A stretch of 43,876 nt of DNA from CAYLJO01 sp964383905 (GCA_964383905.1 CAYLJO010000024.1:1-43876), one strand, 5' to 3'. Positions 1 to 8,567 are shown, counted from the first letter of the stretch. The notes: generated by a model not told the origin, from the letters alone. A program made the numbers and translations.

Positions 1-1101
1 CAGCGTCGGCCAGTGCAAAGTCGTTGATATGACAACAGATGCGGCGATGCCGAAGAGCACACCGATGATCCCACCGACGAGCGAGAGCGCGATGGATTCG
101 ATCAGAAATTGACGGCGGATGACGCCCCCGCGCGCGCCAATCGCCATGCGAATGCCGATCTCACGCGTGCGCTCCGTCACCGACACCAGCATAATATTCA
201 TAATCCCAATGCCACCAACCATTAACGAGACACCGGCGACCGACGCGAGGAGGCTCGTCATGATCTTGCTCGACTGGTTCGCGGCTTCGGCTACGTCGGT
301 CAGGTTGCGGACGCTAAAATCGTCGTCCTGGCCCCGGCCGATCTTATGGCGCTGGCGCAGCAAATCGGTGATCTGGGCCTGCGCCGTATATGTCGCCGCC
401 GCGCCTGTCGCCGAGACCATCGCGGAGTTGATATGTGTAATCGAAAGCAGCTTCTTCTGCGCCGTGGTATAAGGCACAATCACGGTATCATCCTGATCCT
501 GCCCGTACTGGTTCTGGCCCTTGGCGGAAAGCACGCCGACGACCCGGAAAGGTAGGTTGCGGACGCGTATCGTTTGGCCGATGGGGTCGCCGCCGTTGAA
601 AAGATTATCGACAACCGTTTGCCCCAGCACACAGACGCGGGCCGCCGTTTTAACATCGGCCTCGGTAAAGAAGTCGCCGGACGCAACCGGCCAGGTGCGA
701 ATATCCGGGAACTGCTCGTTGGTGCCGGTAATACCACCGGACGGAGACCAATTCTGGTTGCCGAATACGAGCTGGCCGTTAGCGCGCACACTCGGACTTG
801 CCTCTTTAACCGCCGGGCACTCGCGCGCAATCGCATCAATGTCTTCGGCCGTGAGGGTCGTCGCAGACCCCGTGCCGCCGCGCGTCCCGCCGGAGTTGGC
901 CGAACCGGCTTGAACGAAGAGCATATTATTGCCGAGCTGAGCGATCTGCGACTGGATGGAGGCCGACGCGCCCTGGCCGATGCCGACCATCGCGATCACC
1001 GCGCCGACGCCGATGATAATCCCGAGCATCGTCAGGATGGAGCGCATCTTGTTGCGCGCCAGCGCACGCAACGCGACCCTGAATGTTACTAGAAGGTTCA
1101 T
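1..1101 (-). CDS. MacB-type ABC transporter permease (3' end outside window)
   Basis: The ATG at 1101 opens a frame that runs to the window edge (367 codons, no stop), so the C-terminus is missing. The N-terminus (MNLLVTFRVALRALARNKMR) is followed by a membrane segment (ILTMLGIIIGVGAVIAMVGI) and a large periplasmic MacB_PCD-like domain with a VVGV motif. A second membrane segment near residue 310 (SLLASVAGVSLMVGGIGIMN) precedes the FtsX-type stretch VTERTREIGMRIAIGA. This is the core of MacB/FtsX permeases that couple cytoplasmic ATP hydrolysis to periplasmic export without carrying substrate through the inner membrane. The start lies 2 bp after the stop of the ATPase gene, so the two are almost certainly co-translated. 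A macrolide/peptide/lipoprotein-export role is known for the family; the substrate here is unknown. Confidence 0.93.
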   Translation of the reverse strand, partial: MNLLVTFRVALRALARNKMRSILTMLGIIIGVGAVIAMVGIGQGASASIQSQIAQLGNNMLFVQAGSANSGGTRGGTGSATTLTAEDIDAIARECPAVKEASPSVRANGQLVFGNQNWSPSGGITGTNEQFPDIRTWPVASGDFFTEADVKTAARVCVLGQTVVDNLFNGGDPIGQTIRVRNLPFRVVGVLSAKGQNQYGQDQDDTVIVPYTTAQKKLLSITHINSAMVSATGAAATYTAQAQITDLLRQRHKIGRGQDDDFSVRNLTDVAEAANQSSKIMTSLLASVAGVSLMVGGIGIMNIMLVSVTERTREIGIRMAIGARGGVIRRQFLIESIALSLVGGIIGVLFGIAASVVISTTLHWPTL

Positions 1102-1103
1102 TG

Positions 1104-1955
1104 TTAGTCCTCTTGATCCTCGTCAACGGGTGGCAGGCTCTCAAGCTCCGCGCACGCCGACCGAGGGTTTGTCACCACGCTGTCCCGCTTGATCCTTCCA
1201 TCCTTAAACACCACGACGCGGCTGGAGTATTGCGCAATGTCCGGCTCGTGCGTAACGAGGGCGACGGTAATGCCGCGCTCGCGGTTCAGATATTGGAAGA
1301 CGTCCATCACCTCAATCGAGGTGCGGCTATCCAGATTTCCGGTCGGCTCATCCGCCAGAATAATAGACGGCCGAGTGACCAGCGCGCGGGCGATGGCCAC
1401 ACGCTGTTGCTGCCCGCCCGAGAGCTGGTTTGGCATGTTATGTAGCCGCTGACCGAGCCCAACCAGTTCGAGCGCTTCTTTGGCGCGCCTGATCCGCTCG
1501 GCGCTCTTGATTCCCAGGTAGAGCATCGGGAGCTCGACGTTTTCCAGGGCCGAGGTGCGCGCCAACAGGTTGAAACCCTGAAAGACGAACCCGATTTTGC
1601 GGTTGCGAATATCGGCTAGCTCATCCTTAGTGAGCTTCGACACGTCCTGACCGTCCAGATAGTAGTGGCCGCGCGTCGGCCGATCCAGACAGCCGAGGAT
1701 ATTCATGGTGGTCGATTTACCGGAGCCGGACGTGCCCATGATCGCCACAAATTCGCCACGACGGATCTCGAGCGAGATGCCGTGCAGGGCGTGTATCTCG
1801 ACCTCACCCATCTGGTAAATCTTATGAATGCGGTCGAGCGCGATGAGCACCTCCTGGTCGTCAGGCGACTCATGCTGATCCGGCAGGCTTACAGGCTGGC
1901 CTAAGCCAGCCTGTAAGCCGGTTATTTGTTCTTCCAATATGGCCTGAGCTTCCAC
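1104..1955 (-). CDS. MacB/LolD-type ABC transporter ATP-binding protein
   Basis: This 283-residue ATPase has Walker A GTSGSGKST (about 74-82), signature LSGGQQQR (about 178-185), Walker B IILADEP (about 198-204) and an H-loop in ALVTHEP. The IYQMGEVEIHALHGISLEI stretch is typical of LolD/MacB/FtsE-like subfamilies serving MacB-type permeases. The start is GTG at 1955, with GAGGA a few bases upstream. This gives about 36 residues before the usual family N-terminus (near VLIALDRIHKIY). Part of that extension is encoded by a 15-bp perfect inverted repeat (1886-1919), so a later start is possible. The gene is 15 bp downstream of the adaptor and 2 bp upstream of the permease. Confidence 0.95.
   Translation of the reverse strand: MEAQAILEEQITGLQAGLGQPVSLPDQHESPDDQEVLIALDRIHKIYQMGEVEIHALHGISLEIRRGEFVAIMGTSGSGKSTTMNILGCLDRPTRGHYYLDGQDVSKLTKDELADIRNRKIGFVFQGFNLLARTSALENVELPMLYLGIKSAERIRRAKEALELVGLGQRLHNMPNQLSGGQQQRVAIARALVTRPSIILADEPTGNLDSRTSIEVMDVFQYLNRERGITVALVTHEPDIAQYSSRVVVFKDGRIKRDSVVTNPRSACAELESLPPVDEDQED
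1886..1919. repeat. Perfect inverted repeat, 15-bp arms and 4-nt loop
   Basis: Arms GGCTTACAGGCTGGC and its exact complement surround CTAA. It sits at the adaptor/ATPase junction, within the first 25 codons of the annotated ATPase. No T-tract follows on the coding strand, so it is not a classical terminator. It could be an mRNA processing or stability element, or an inserted short palindrome that lengthened the ATPase N-terminus. Confidence 0.9.
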
Positions 1956-1970
1956 TTCGTTCCTCGTTTC

Positions 1971-3551
1971 TTATCTGATGCGTGGACCGCCGCCCGGCCG
2001 CTGCTGCCCGAATGGCGAGCTGCCCTGCTGCGGGCGATTGCTGCTGCTACTACTACTACTGCTGCTGCCGGTATCGGTTTGACCGGTCACAACCACATCG
2101 CCTTCCTGAAGATCGCCGCTCACGATTTCCGTCACCCGCCCGTCCGTGATGCCGGTGCGGACAAATCGTGGCTCCAGTTTCTTATTGGCCGTGAGCACCC
2201 AGACCACCTGTTGCTGCCCGCCGGTAGTAGCCCTGGCGGCAGAGGTAGAGGTCTGAGCCCTTCCCTGACCGGCCTGGTTTCGCTGACCGGTACCGGCCGA
2301 TTGCTTTGGGCCGGGCTGATCACTGCCGGCACTCCCCTGCTGCCCCTGCTGGCGATGCGCCGCCATCTGGTCGCGCAGCGCTTGCTGCTCCTGATCAGAG
2401 AGGGTCGGTTTAAAGCGCAGGGCCGCGTTCGGCACCGTCAGCGCATTTTCACTCCGCGCCGTCGGGATCGTGATATTGGCCGTCATCCCGGGCAGTAATC
2501 TCAGGTCCGGGTTTGACACATTGATGACCGCCGTATAGGTGACGACGTTCTGCTGCGACTGCGCGTTGAGACGGATCTGTGTGATTCGGCCGCTAAAGGT
2601 CTGTCCCGGAAAAGCGTCAACCGAAAAGCTGGCCGTCATCCCTTCATGAATCTGGCCGACGTCGGCCTCGTCGATTGAAGCCAGCACCTGCATATTTGTC
2701 AGGTCGTTGGCAATCGTGAAGAGCGTCGGCGCCTGGAGGCTGGCCGCCACGGTCTGCCCGACATCGATGTTGCGCGAGACGACAACGCCATCGATCGGGG
2801 ATGTGATAATCGTGTGCTGAAGGTTGATGTTGGCCTGCTCGAGCTGGGCTTTCGCCTGCCCGACCGCCGCCATCGCCTCCCGGACTTTAGCTTTTGAAGT
2901 CTGGACGCCGGCCTGCGATTGCCCGATCTGCGAGGTAGCCTGGTTGTACTTCGCGATGGCGACCCGGGCTTGATTCTCTGCCGCCTGTATCTCGCGATCC
3001 GAGATGATCCCCCTCAACTGTTCATCCTGCTTGGCCAGCGCGATGGCATCGTCACGCTCCGCCTGGTTGGCCGCTTGATTGGCGACCGTGGCGCCCACAT
3101 TCGAGGTCTGGTTGCTGATGTCGGTGGTCGCCGCTGTAACGGCTGCTTCCGCGTTGGCCAGATTAGCCCGCGCGATGTCGACCGCCGCCTGGAACGTCGC
3201 CGGATCGAGCTTGGCGATCACCTGCCCACGCTTGACCTGCGACTTGAAATCGGCCCCGAGCCAGGCGACCGTACCCGACACCTGAGAGCCGACCTGCACG
3301 GTAGTCACCGCCTGGACGGTGCCCGTCGCAGAGACATTAACCTCCACCGTGTTGCGATCTGCTTTGGTCGTCAGATAATCGCCGGCACTCTTTTTCTTGC
3401 CCAACCAGGCGTACGCAAACACGGCGGTGCCGAGTATTAAGGCGACGACTATCAGAAACTTCTGATAACGTTTAACCTGGCGGCCGATTCTGTTAAGCCA
3501 CCCGGCGGCTGGCGTTGTGTTCTCTTTCTCTGGGTTCATTTGATCCACCAT
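1971..3551 (-). CDS. macA: MacA-like periplasmic adaptor (HlyD/RND membrane-fusion protein family)
   Basis: This 526-residue protein has one N-terminal membrane anchor (about 29-51, FLIVVALILGTAVFAYAWLG). A lipoyl/barrel-sandwich half follows (VQVGSQVSGTVAWLGADFK, then RGQVIAKLDP). A long Ala/Gln-rich alpha-hairpin spans about 115-250, then comes the second lipoyl half (ITSPIDGVVVSRNIDVGQTV) and beta-barrel regions. Such adaptors link a MacB permease to an outer-membrane channel; no TolC-like gene is visible here. The C-terminus is unusual: a Gln/Gly/Ser-rich stretch near 390-440 and nine consecutive Ser near 500, encoded by a trinucleotide tract at about 2038-2069. ATG 3551 is the longest start. 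ATG 3539, preceded by GGTGGATCAA, is an alternative that removes four residues. Confidence 0.92.
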   Translation of the reverse strand: MVDQMNPEKENTTPAAGWLNRIGRQVKRYQKFLIVVALILGTAVFAYAWLGKKKSAGDYLTTKADRNTVEVNVSATGTVQAVTTVQVGSQVSGTVAWLGADFKSQVKRGQVIAKLDPATFQAAVDIARANLANAEAAVTAATTDISNQTSNVGATVANQAANQAERDDAIALAKQDEQLRGIISDREIQAAENQARVAIAKYNQATSQIGQSQAGVQTSKAKVREAMAAVGQAKAQLEQANINLQHTIITSPIDGVVVSRNIDVGQTVAASLQAPTLFTIANDLTNMQVLASIDEADVGQIHEGMTASFSVDAFPGQTFSGRITQIRLNAQSQQNVVTYTAVINVSNPDLRLLPGMTANITIPTARSENALTVPNAALRFKPTLSDQEQQALRDQMAAHRQQGQQGSAGSDQPGPKQSAGTGQRNQAGQGRAQTSTSAARATTGGQQQVVWVLTANKKLEPRFVRTGITDGRVTEIVSGDLQEGDVVVTGQTDTGSSSSSSSSSNRPQQGSSPFGQQRPGGGPRIR

Positions 3552-3636
3552 AAATTTTAGTGAGGTCTAACGCTCCTGGCGTACCACCTCCCGGGCACAT
3601 CGAAAGTCCGTACCTTTCCCGCAAGCGCATAATTTT

Positions 3637-3668
3637 GGAGTTGCGTGGCCCTCAAGCCACGCAACTCC
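3637..3668. repeat. Perfect inverted repeat, 13-bp arms and 6-nt loop
   Basis: Arms GGAGTTGCGTGGC and GCCACGCAACTCC surround CCTCAA, in the 140-bp gap between htrA and the adaptor gene. On the operon's coding strand it is followed by AAAATTAT, not a U-run, so a simple intrinsic terminator is unlikely. Confidence 0.9.
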
Positions 3669-3691
3669 CATCTCTCCCTCCCTGACTTTAT

Positions 3692-5200
3692 TTACGAGCG
3701 CGGTCGCACGGTCAGGAAGACGGTCGTTCCACGACGATTGATGAGCAAGAGAGCCGGGCGTGTTCCCGAGCGTTGGATCGCGGCCTGCAAATCGGCCACG
3801 GAGCGCACCGGCTGCTGGTTCGCCTGCACAATCACGTCACCCTGCTCGATACCGGCATCAGCCGCCGGACCATTCGGGTTGACTTCCCCGACGACGAGTC
3901 CCTGTGTACCGCCGGTCAGGCCAAACTGTGAAGCAATCTCGGGGGTCAACGGCTCGACACCGATCCCGAGTTTGCCGGCGTTGCTGTTCGAGCCCTGGTT
4001 GGCGCTGGCCTGCTCGTCCGTCTTCGCTTTATCAGGAATGAATTCGCCGAGCCTGGCCTGCACCTGCTGCTCCTGACCATTGCGCGCAATGGTCAGCGTC
4101 ACGTCCGATCCTGGCTGCGTGCCGGCAACCAGGTTGCGGAAGCTATTCGGATCATTCACGGGCGTGCCGTTGAGCGCGGTGATGACATCACCCTGCCTGA
4201 TGCCGGCCCGCTCGGCCGCGCTGCCAGCCTGCACCTGGCTGACGATCACCCCGCCCGCCTGCTTGAGCCCCAGGCTCGCCGCCATGTCCGAACTCACCTT
4301 CTGCACGACGACGCCGAGCTGCCCGCGCCGCACCTTGCCATCTTTGACCAATTGCTCGAGCACGCTGCGCGCCATGTTGGAGGGGATGGCGAAGCCGATG
4401 CCGATTGAGCCGCCCGAGCGGGAGAGGATCTGCGAGTTGATGCCGACGAGCTCGCCGTTGGTGTTAACCAATGCGCCGCCGGAGTTACCCTGGTTGATGG
4501 GCGCGTCAGTCTGCAGGAAGTCTTCATAGCTGCCGTCGCTCAATCCGGTCCAACGCCCCTTGGCGCTGATAATACCGGAGGTGACGGTCTGCCCGACGCC
4601 GAGCGGGTTGCCGATCGCGAGCACCACGTCGCCGACACGCACTTTGCTGGAATCTCCCAAACTGAGCACCGGCAGATTGCCCGCGTTTACTTTGAGCACC
4701 GCTAGATCGCTCGCCGGGTCTGAGCCGATCACTTTCGCGTCCACGGTGCGGTTATCATTCAAATCAACTTTGATCTGGTCGGCGCCGTCAATCACGTGCT
4801 GGTTCGTCAGGATGTACCCGTCCGGGCTGACGATGACGCCCGAGCCCAACGCGTTCGCGTGACGCTCGAGCGGTTGCTGCTGCCGACCGCGCCCGCGACC
4901 GCCGAAAAATTGGTCGAAGAACGGGTCATTAGTGAATGGAGACTGCTGCGGCGCGCGCACCCTCATCTGCGAGTGAATCGTCACGACCGCCGGGGCGACC
5001 CGGCTCACCACGTCTGCGTAGGAGGTCACCGGCACGATACTACCGCCGGCGACGGCCGCGTTAGACTGGGCCAAGCCCCGTGTTGAAAAGCTGTAGCTTG
5101 CGAAAGCCACAAGTGAGAAAATCATCGCCACCAGCACCAGGAGTTTCCCCGCGCCGGCCGCCAGTTTTTCTCTTCCCGTTAGAATCTTCTCGATATTCAT
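3692..5200 (-). CDS. htrA: HtrA/DegP-family periplasmic serine protease with two PDZ domains
   Basis: This 502-residue protein has an N-terminal membrane segment or signal anchor (about 19-38). The S1C protease domain shows a complete triad: His135 (TNQHVIDGA), Asp165 (PASDLAVLK) and Ser240 (NQGNSGGALV). Two PDZ domains follow (about 285-385 and 410-500), which matches the DegP/DegQ/MucD layout. A Gly/Arg/Gln-rich loop (about 100-110) precedes the catalytic core, where DegP has its LA loop. The family degrades or refolds misfolded envelope proteins. Its place between a BON-domain gene and an efflux adaptor suggests an envelope-stress operon. ATG 5200 is followed by a basic segment and then the hydrophobic segment, as expected for an exported protein. 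Confidence 0.96.
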   Translation of the reverse strand: MNIEKILTGREKLAAGAGKLLVLVAMIFSLVAFASYSFSTRGLAQSNAAVAGGSIVPVTSYADVVSRVAPAVVTIHSQMRVRAPQQSPFTNDPFFDQFFGGRGRGRQQQPLERHANALGSGVIVSPDGYILTNQHVIDGADQIKVDLNDNRTVDAKVIGSDPASDLAVLKVNAGNLPVLSLGDSSKVRVGDVVLAIGNPLGVGQTVTSGIISAKGRWTGLSDGSYEDFLQTDAPINQGNSGGALVNTNGELVGINSQILSRSGGSIGIGFAIPSNMARSVLEQLVKDGKVRRGQLGVVVQKVSSDMAASLGLKQAGGVIVSQVQAGSAAERAGIRQGDVITALNGTPVNDPNSFRNLVAGTQPGSDVTLTIARNGQEQQVQARLGEFIPDKAKTDEQASANQGSNSNAGKLGIGVEPLTPEIASQFGLTGGTQGLVVGEVNPNGPAADAGIEQGDVIVQANQQPVRSVADLQAAIQRSGTRPALLLINRRGTTVFLTVRPRS

Positions 5201-5292
5201 AGCCCTCTTTTGGTCCTTCTTACTTACTTTTTATTTCCTACCTTCTCCCACTCAATGCGAGGCTCGAGTGAACATCCTCAATTTCGAGGAGT

Positions 5293-5321
5293 GTCGGTCG
5301 GGCTCCCGAGGCCCGACCGAC
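5293..5321. repeat. Perfect inverted repeat, 11-bp arms and 7-nt loop
   Basis: Arms GTCGGTCGGGC and GCCCGACCGAC surround TCCCGAG, in the 155-bp gap between the BON gene and htrA. A short T-run (CTTTTCCTT) follows only on the plus strand, where no gene ends, so it does not look like a terminator for this operon. Confidence 0.9.
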
Positions 5322-5355
5322 TTTTCCTTAACCGTCCATGACCCGGCCCCCGCGC

Positions 5356-5916
5356 TTACCGCGCTCCTTCGCCTTCGACGCGCAGCTTGTTGGTCACGGA
5401 GAACGCAAACGGCACTTGTCTAGCCGCCATATAAGCCAACTGCGAGTCCATTCTGTTCGCCACGACACCTTCCAACGTCACATGACCGTTATCGACGATG
5501 ATGTGGATCGAAGGATTCGCGCCCATCGCGTAGCGGTAGAGGCCGCCTGTGTTAAAGACGGCGCGGTACGTGCGTAAGCGGATCGAGTCATCAAAAGATG
5601 AGAACGGCAACACTTCGATGTTGTTGATCACGTGATTAACGCCCGCAATCTTCGCGACCCGATGCTCGGCATCGGAGCGCGTGGTGGGGCGCACCACCTG
5701 ACCGTAGAGCATCACCGTATCGCCCTCGATCTTGTAAGCCAGGTTATCAAACACACCGTAGTACGGAAGCGTCACAAGCTCATGACGGACCTTCCGAGCG
5801 ACCTGCTGGTCGCTCGGTGCTGCCTCATTAGATGCTCCGGGAGCGGCTACTGCTGCCGAAGCAGCAATCGCGAGCACGGCTGCCATTGCGATAATTTTGT
5901 TCTTTAAAGTTTTCAT
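5356..5916 (-). CDS. Secreted protein with two BON domains
   Basis: This 186-residue protein has a clear Sec signal peptide (MKTLKNKIIAMAAVLAIAAS, likely cut after AVAA). Two BON-type repeats follow. The first is about residues 38-105 (VRHELVTLPYYGVFDNLAYK with GDTVMLYGQV and GVNHVINNIEVLP). The second is about 110-182 (ANPSIHIIVDNGHVTLEGVV, then FSVTNKLRVEG). BON domains (OsmY, secretin-associated) are thought to bind phospholipid or stabilise the envelope. The gene starts 18 bp after the MarR gene and precedes htrA. ATG 5916 has a purine-rich region upstream (AAGGGGAGAAGAAA). Confidence 0.92.
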   Translation of the reverse strand: MKTLKNKIIAMAAVLAIAASAAVAAPGASNEAAPSDQQVARKVRHELVTLPYYGVFDNLAYKIEGDTVMLYGQVVRPTTRSDAEHRVAKIAGVNHVINNIEVLPFSSFDDSIRLRTYRAVFNTGGLYRYAMGANPSIHIIVDNGHVTLEGVVANRMDSQLAYMAARQVPFAFSVTNKLRVEGEGAR

Positions 5917-5934
5917 TTTCTTCTCCCCTTGTCA

Positions 5935-6444
5935 TTACTGTCGTTCTTTCAACGTCTGCCACGTTGATAAAGTCTCCTTCTTCCTTTTGGCCACGACCTT
6001 CGACTCATAACTTTCGAGCGCCGCCACCACCTTCTCGAGTGCTCCGACAACCTGCGCTTGTTCCGCGTCGTCCAGTTCGGCGAGCGCATCATTAAAGATG
6101 TCGCTCCGTCGCCGGCGAAACTGATCAACCAATTGTTGACCCTTGGCGGAGAGTGCGATGAGCACCGAGCGCCTGTCGTTGGCCGACGCCTGGCGTTCGA
6201 TCAACCCTTTGCGAATCAACCGGTCGGTCAACTGCGTGATGGCCGGGGCGGAGATACGCAGGGCCGCGGCTAACTGCCCCGTCGGGAGCGCGCCGCGCCG
6301 GAGCACCCTTAATACCTGGGCCTGCAAGAGCGTCAGATCAAGACCCGCGAGCTCTCTTTGCTGGTGCTCGATCAAGAGCCTGGACATTGTTTCCGCAAAA
6401 CCATTCAATACTTCCTCCACCCTCCCTTTCGTCATTTTGTCCAT
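5935..6444 (-). CDS. MarR-family transcriptional regulator
   Basis: About 169 residues with a central winged helix (QLAAALRISAPAITQLTDRL, then RKGLIERQASANDRRSVLIALSAKGQQL). The DRRSVLIALSAKG wing is the MarR hallmark, and dimerisation helices flank it. The frame is open from TTG 6456. ATG 6444, preceded by GGTGGACAAA, is preferred here; GTG 6453 and ATG 6435 are other options. It is the promoter-proximal gene of the MarR-BON-HtrA-MacA-ATPase-permease run, so it probably autoregulates the operon in response to a toxic compound. A palindrome just upstream (6476-6494) is a plausible operator. The ligand is unknown. Confidence 0.93.
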   Translation of the reverse strand: MDKMTKGRVEEVLNGFAETMSRLLIEHQQRELAGLDLTLLQAQVLRVLRRGALPTGQLAAALRISAPAITQLTDRLIRKGLIERQASANDRRSVLIALSAKGQQLVDQFRRRRSDIFNDALAELDDAEQAQVVGALEKVVAALESYESKVVAKRKKETLSTWQTLKERQ

Positions 6445-6475
6445 TTTGTCCACCAAGTCGCCCTGATAGTTAACT

Positions 6476-6494
6476 CACCTGAATATTTCAGATG
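6476..6494. promoter_or_regulatory. Candidate MarR operator
   Basis: CACCTGAATATTTCAGATG is a 19-bp interrupted palindrome (arms CACCTGAA and TTCAGATG, one mismatch). It lies 32 bp upstream of the proposed MarR start in an AT-rich stretch. Its size and position fit MarR autoregulation. It is inferred from symmetry and location only. Confidence 0.5.
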
Positions 6495-6961
6495 TATTAA
6501 GTAATTTTCCCGTTGCCTCGGAATTCACCGATGAGATTACAGGGGCCAATGCCATGCCTGAACTGACCTTTATTGCTGGCGAAGCCCTTTAATTATAATA
6601 AATTACGAGAAGTAAGAGGGCTCGACGTGAAGACGTTAAACCGCTCTGAGGCAGCCAATTCCTTCGTACTTGAGGGCGGTCGCTAAGTGTATGGGACATC
6701 TAGCTTTAATCAAGTGATGTTTAACAAAGCTTGACGGTTAAGCCGGCCTCTCTCACGAAATTAAAAATAGATTACACAACCAAAGCCTAGACCGCAGGTG
6801 CCTTCGGCCTGTTGTGTGATATTGTCGGGCGACGGGTATCCGGCAGAGCTATGAAGGGAACGTCGATACAAGCCTGATGAGCATTCGGAATGGATGCGAA
6901 AGTGGTCCTTGATAGGGGTTGATTGTAGCGGTCGTCTTTAATTTCGTGGGAGAAAGTTTTC
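6495..6961. other. Divergent intergenic region without a gene
   Basis: About 470 bp between the MarR operon and the deacetylase gene. It has an AT-rich stretch near 6585-6605 (AATTATAATAAATTA) that could hold a promoter. Only very short frames are present. No RNA gene was recognised. Confidence 0.5.
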
Positions 6962-7948
6962 ATGAAGAGGAAGGGTTTTATCGCCGCCATCTCTTTCTGC
7001 CTGCTAATTCTAATTTTACCCGGGGCTGCTCGGTCTCAGGCTCCGCCATCGAACCAGATATCCCGTCGTGAGGTGGCGGTTACCTTTGATGATTTACCTG
7101 CCGTCTTACTCAGGCAAGACGATACGGCGACAGCCATAGCGATCACCGCCAAGCTCCTCGAAGGCATCAAATCCAACGAGGTTCCGGCGATCGGCTTCGT
7201 CAATGACAACAAGCTGCTGAGCGGTGGCCGGTCGGACCCGGCACGCGTGGCTCTGCTTCAGAAGTGGCTCGACGCCGGACTTGAGCTCGGCAACCATACC
7301 TTCTCTCACATCGACCTGCATACGACGCCGCTGGCTACGTACGAAGAGGACCTGATCCGTGGGGAGGCAATAACCGGCGGGCTGCTCCAGAAGCGCGGGA
7401 TGAAACTACGATACTTTCGCCACCCTTTTCTTCATACGGGCCGAGACCTTGAGACGAGGCGGGAATTTGAACATTTCCTTGCCGGGCGAGGCTACCGTGT
7501 CGCCCCGGTCACGATTGACAACTCCGATTGGATATTTGCGCGCGCCTATGACAAAGCCGCCGCGGCCGGGGACGGGCGAATGATGAGGCGTATTGCCGAG
7601 GCGTACGTACCTTACATGGAGCAGAAGTTCGAGTATTTTGAGAGAAATTCTGTCGGGCTGTTCGGCCGTGAAATAAAGCAGGTGTTGTTGATTCACGCTA
7701 ATGCACTGAACGCCGCTTATTTTAACGACCTGGCCCGGATGATGAAGAGGCGTGGTTACCAATTCATTACGCTTGATCGTGCCCTCACGGACAAAGCCTA
7801 CGAGTCGGCCGATATCTACACGGGGGCGGGAGGCATCACGTGGTTGCACCGGTGGGCCATCACGAAGGGGATGAAAAGTACATTTTATCAAGGTGAGCCG
7901 GCTACGCCCGCCTTTGTCATGAAGCAAGCGGGAGTGACCGCGGAGTAA
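6962..7948 (+). CDS. Secreted polysaccharide deacetylase-family protein (NodB/CE4)
   Basis: This 328-residue protein has a signal peptide (about 1-25, ISFCLLILILPGAARS). The NodB fold starts with VAVTFDDLP (Asp43/Asp44 region). The metal-binding HxxxH is His112/His116 (GNHTFSH), and RYFRHPFLH (about 150-158) supplies the family Arg/His motif. CE4 enzymes remove N- or O-acetyl groups from chitin-, peptidoglycan- or PNAG-type glycans. The distal part (LLIHANALNAAYFNDLARMM, then YQFITLDRAL) matches the 'predicted xylanase/chitin deacetylase' subgroup. GGGAGAAAG lies a few bases before ATG 6962. It is probably monocistronic; the substrate cannot be told from sequence. Confidence 0.92.
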   Translation: MKRKGFIAAISFCLLILILPGAARSQAPPSNQISRREVAVTFDDLPAVLLRQDDTATAIAITAKLLEGIKSNEVPAIGFVNDNKLLSGGRSDPARVALLQKWLDAGLELGNHTFSHIDLHTTPLATYEEDLIRGEAITGGLLQKRGMKLRYFRHPFLHTGRDLETRREFEHFLAGRGYRVAPVTIDNSDWIFARAYDKAAAAGDGRMMRRIAEAYVPYMEQKFEYFERNSVGLFGREIKQVLLIHANALNAAYFNDLARMMKRRGYQFITLDRALTDKAYESADIYTGAGGITWLHRWAITKGMKSTFYQGEPATPAFVMKQAGVTAE

Positions 7949-8082
7949 AATTCGCAAGGGGCGAGGTGGTCGCAAGGGACGAGCTGAGGCTACCTGTTAA
8001 GTGGCGGGGGCAGAAGGTGACCGGCCGTTTCGTCCGGGCGACTCTTTTAATCGAAAGCTGAGAGAGGAGGGAGCAGCGCGGC

Positions 8083-8343
8083 GTGCCTAATTGTAAACTA
8101 TATGGCGGGATCACAAGGGGAGAGTTGAAAAGCCTACGGGGGGATTTAAAGAAAGAAGGTGTCTCAGTTCCCCAGGGCGATGACGTCACGATCACAGGTC
8201 CGTACGGGATCGAACTCCGTATTACTTACGACGAGTCCAAGGAGACGCTGAAGGTATGCATCACTAAGAAGCCCTTCTTCATTCCAGAATCCAGGGTGTG
8301 GGAGATCATTGATACGGGTGTCGAGCCGTATGTCGGCCCCTAG
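8083..8343 (+). CDS. Small conserved-looking protein of unknown function
   Basis: An 86-residue frame with a GTG start and GGAGG upstream (about 8066-8070, spacing on the long side). The composition is that of a real soluble protein (TRGELKSLRGDLKKEGVSVP, YGIELRITYDESKETLKVCI). It has no signal peptide or membrane segment. I do not recognise a domain. It lies 134 bp after the deacetylase gene in the same direction, so co-transcription is possible. Confidence 0.6.
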   Translation: MPNCKLYGGITRGELKSLRGDLKKEGVSVPQGDDVTITGPYGIELRITYDESKETLKVCITKKPFFIPESRVWEIIDTGVEPYVGP

Positions 8344-8567
8344 AGCATATCTCAGTTGGGTGTATGGGAGGAGGCGACCCGAACCACCGCAGGGCCGGAG
8401 AGGTTCACAGAGGAAAAGCTTAAACAATTCAGGGTAGGTAGTAGCTGCCCCCGCTGATCAATGATGACTCCTCCATACAGGCTATCGCAAACCGCTCAAA
8501 GCCTTTTATGCTATGGATGCCGGCGGGCGGCTCACCTTGCCATGCCGCGGTTGATGCCGATGCCGGT

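Noticed and set aside
5293..5330. Intrinsic terminator between the BON gene and htrA
   Set aside because: The T-run is on the plus strand only, while both flanking genes are on the minus strand.
6540..6690. Very short plus frames upstream of the deacetylase gene (for example GTG near 6630, 19 codons)
   Set aside because: Only marginal ribosome sites and no protein-like features.
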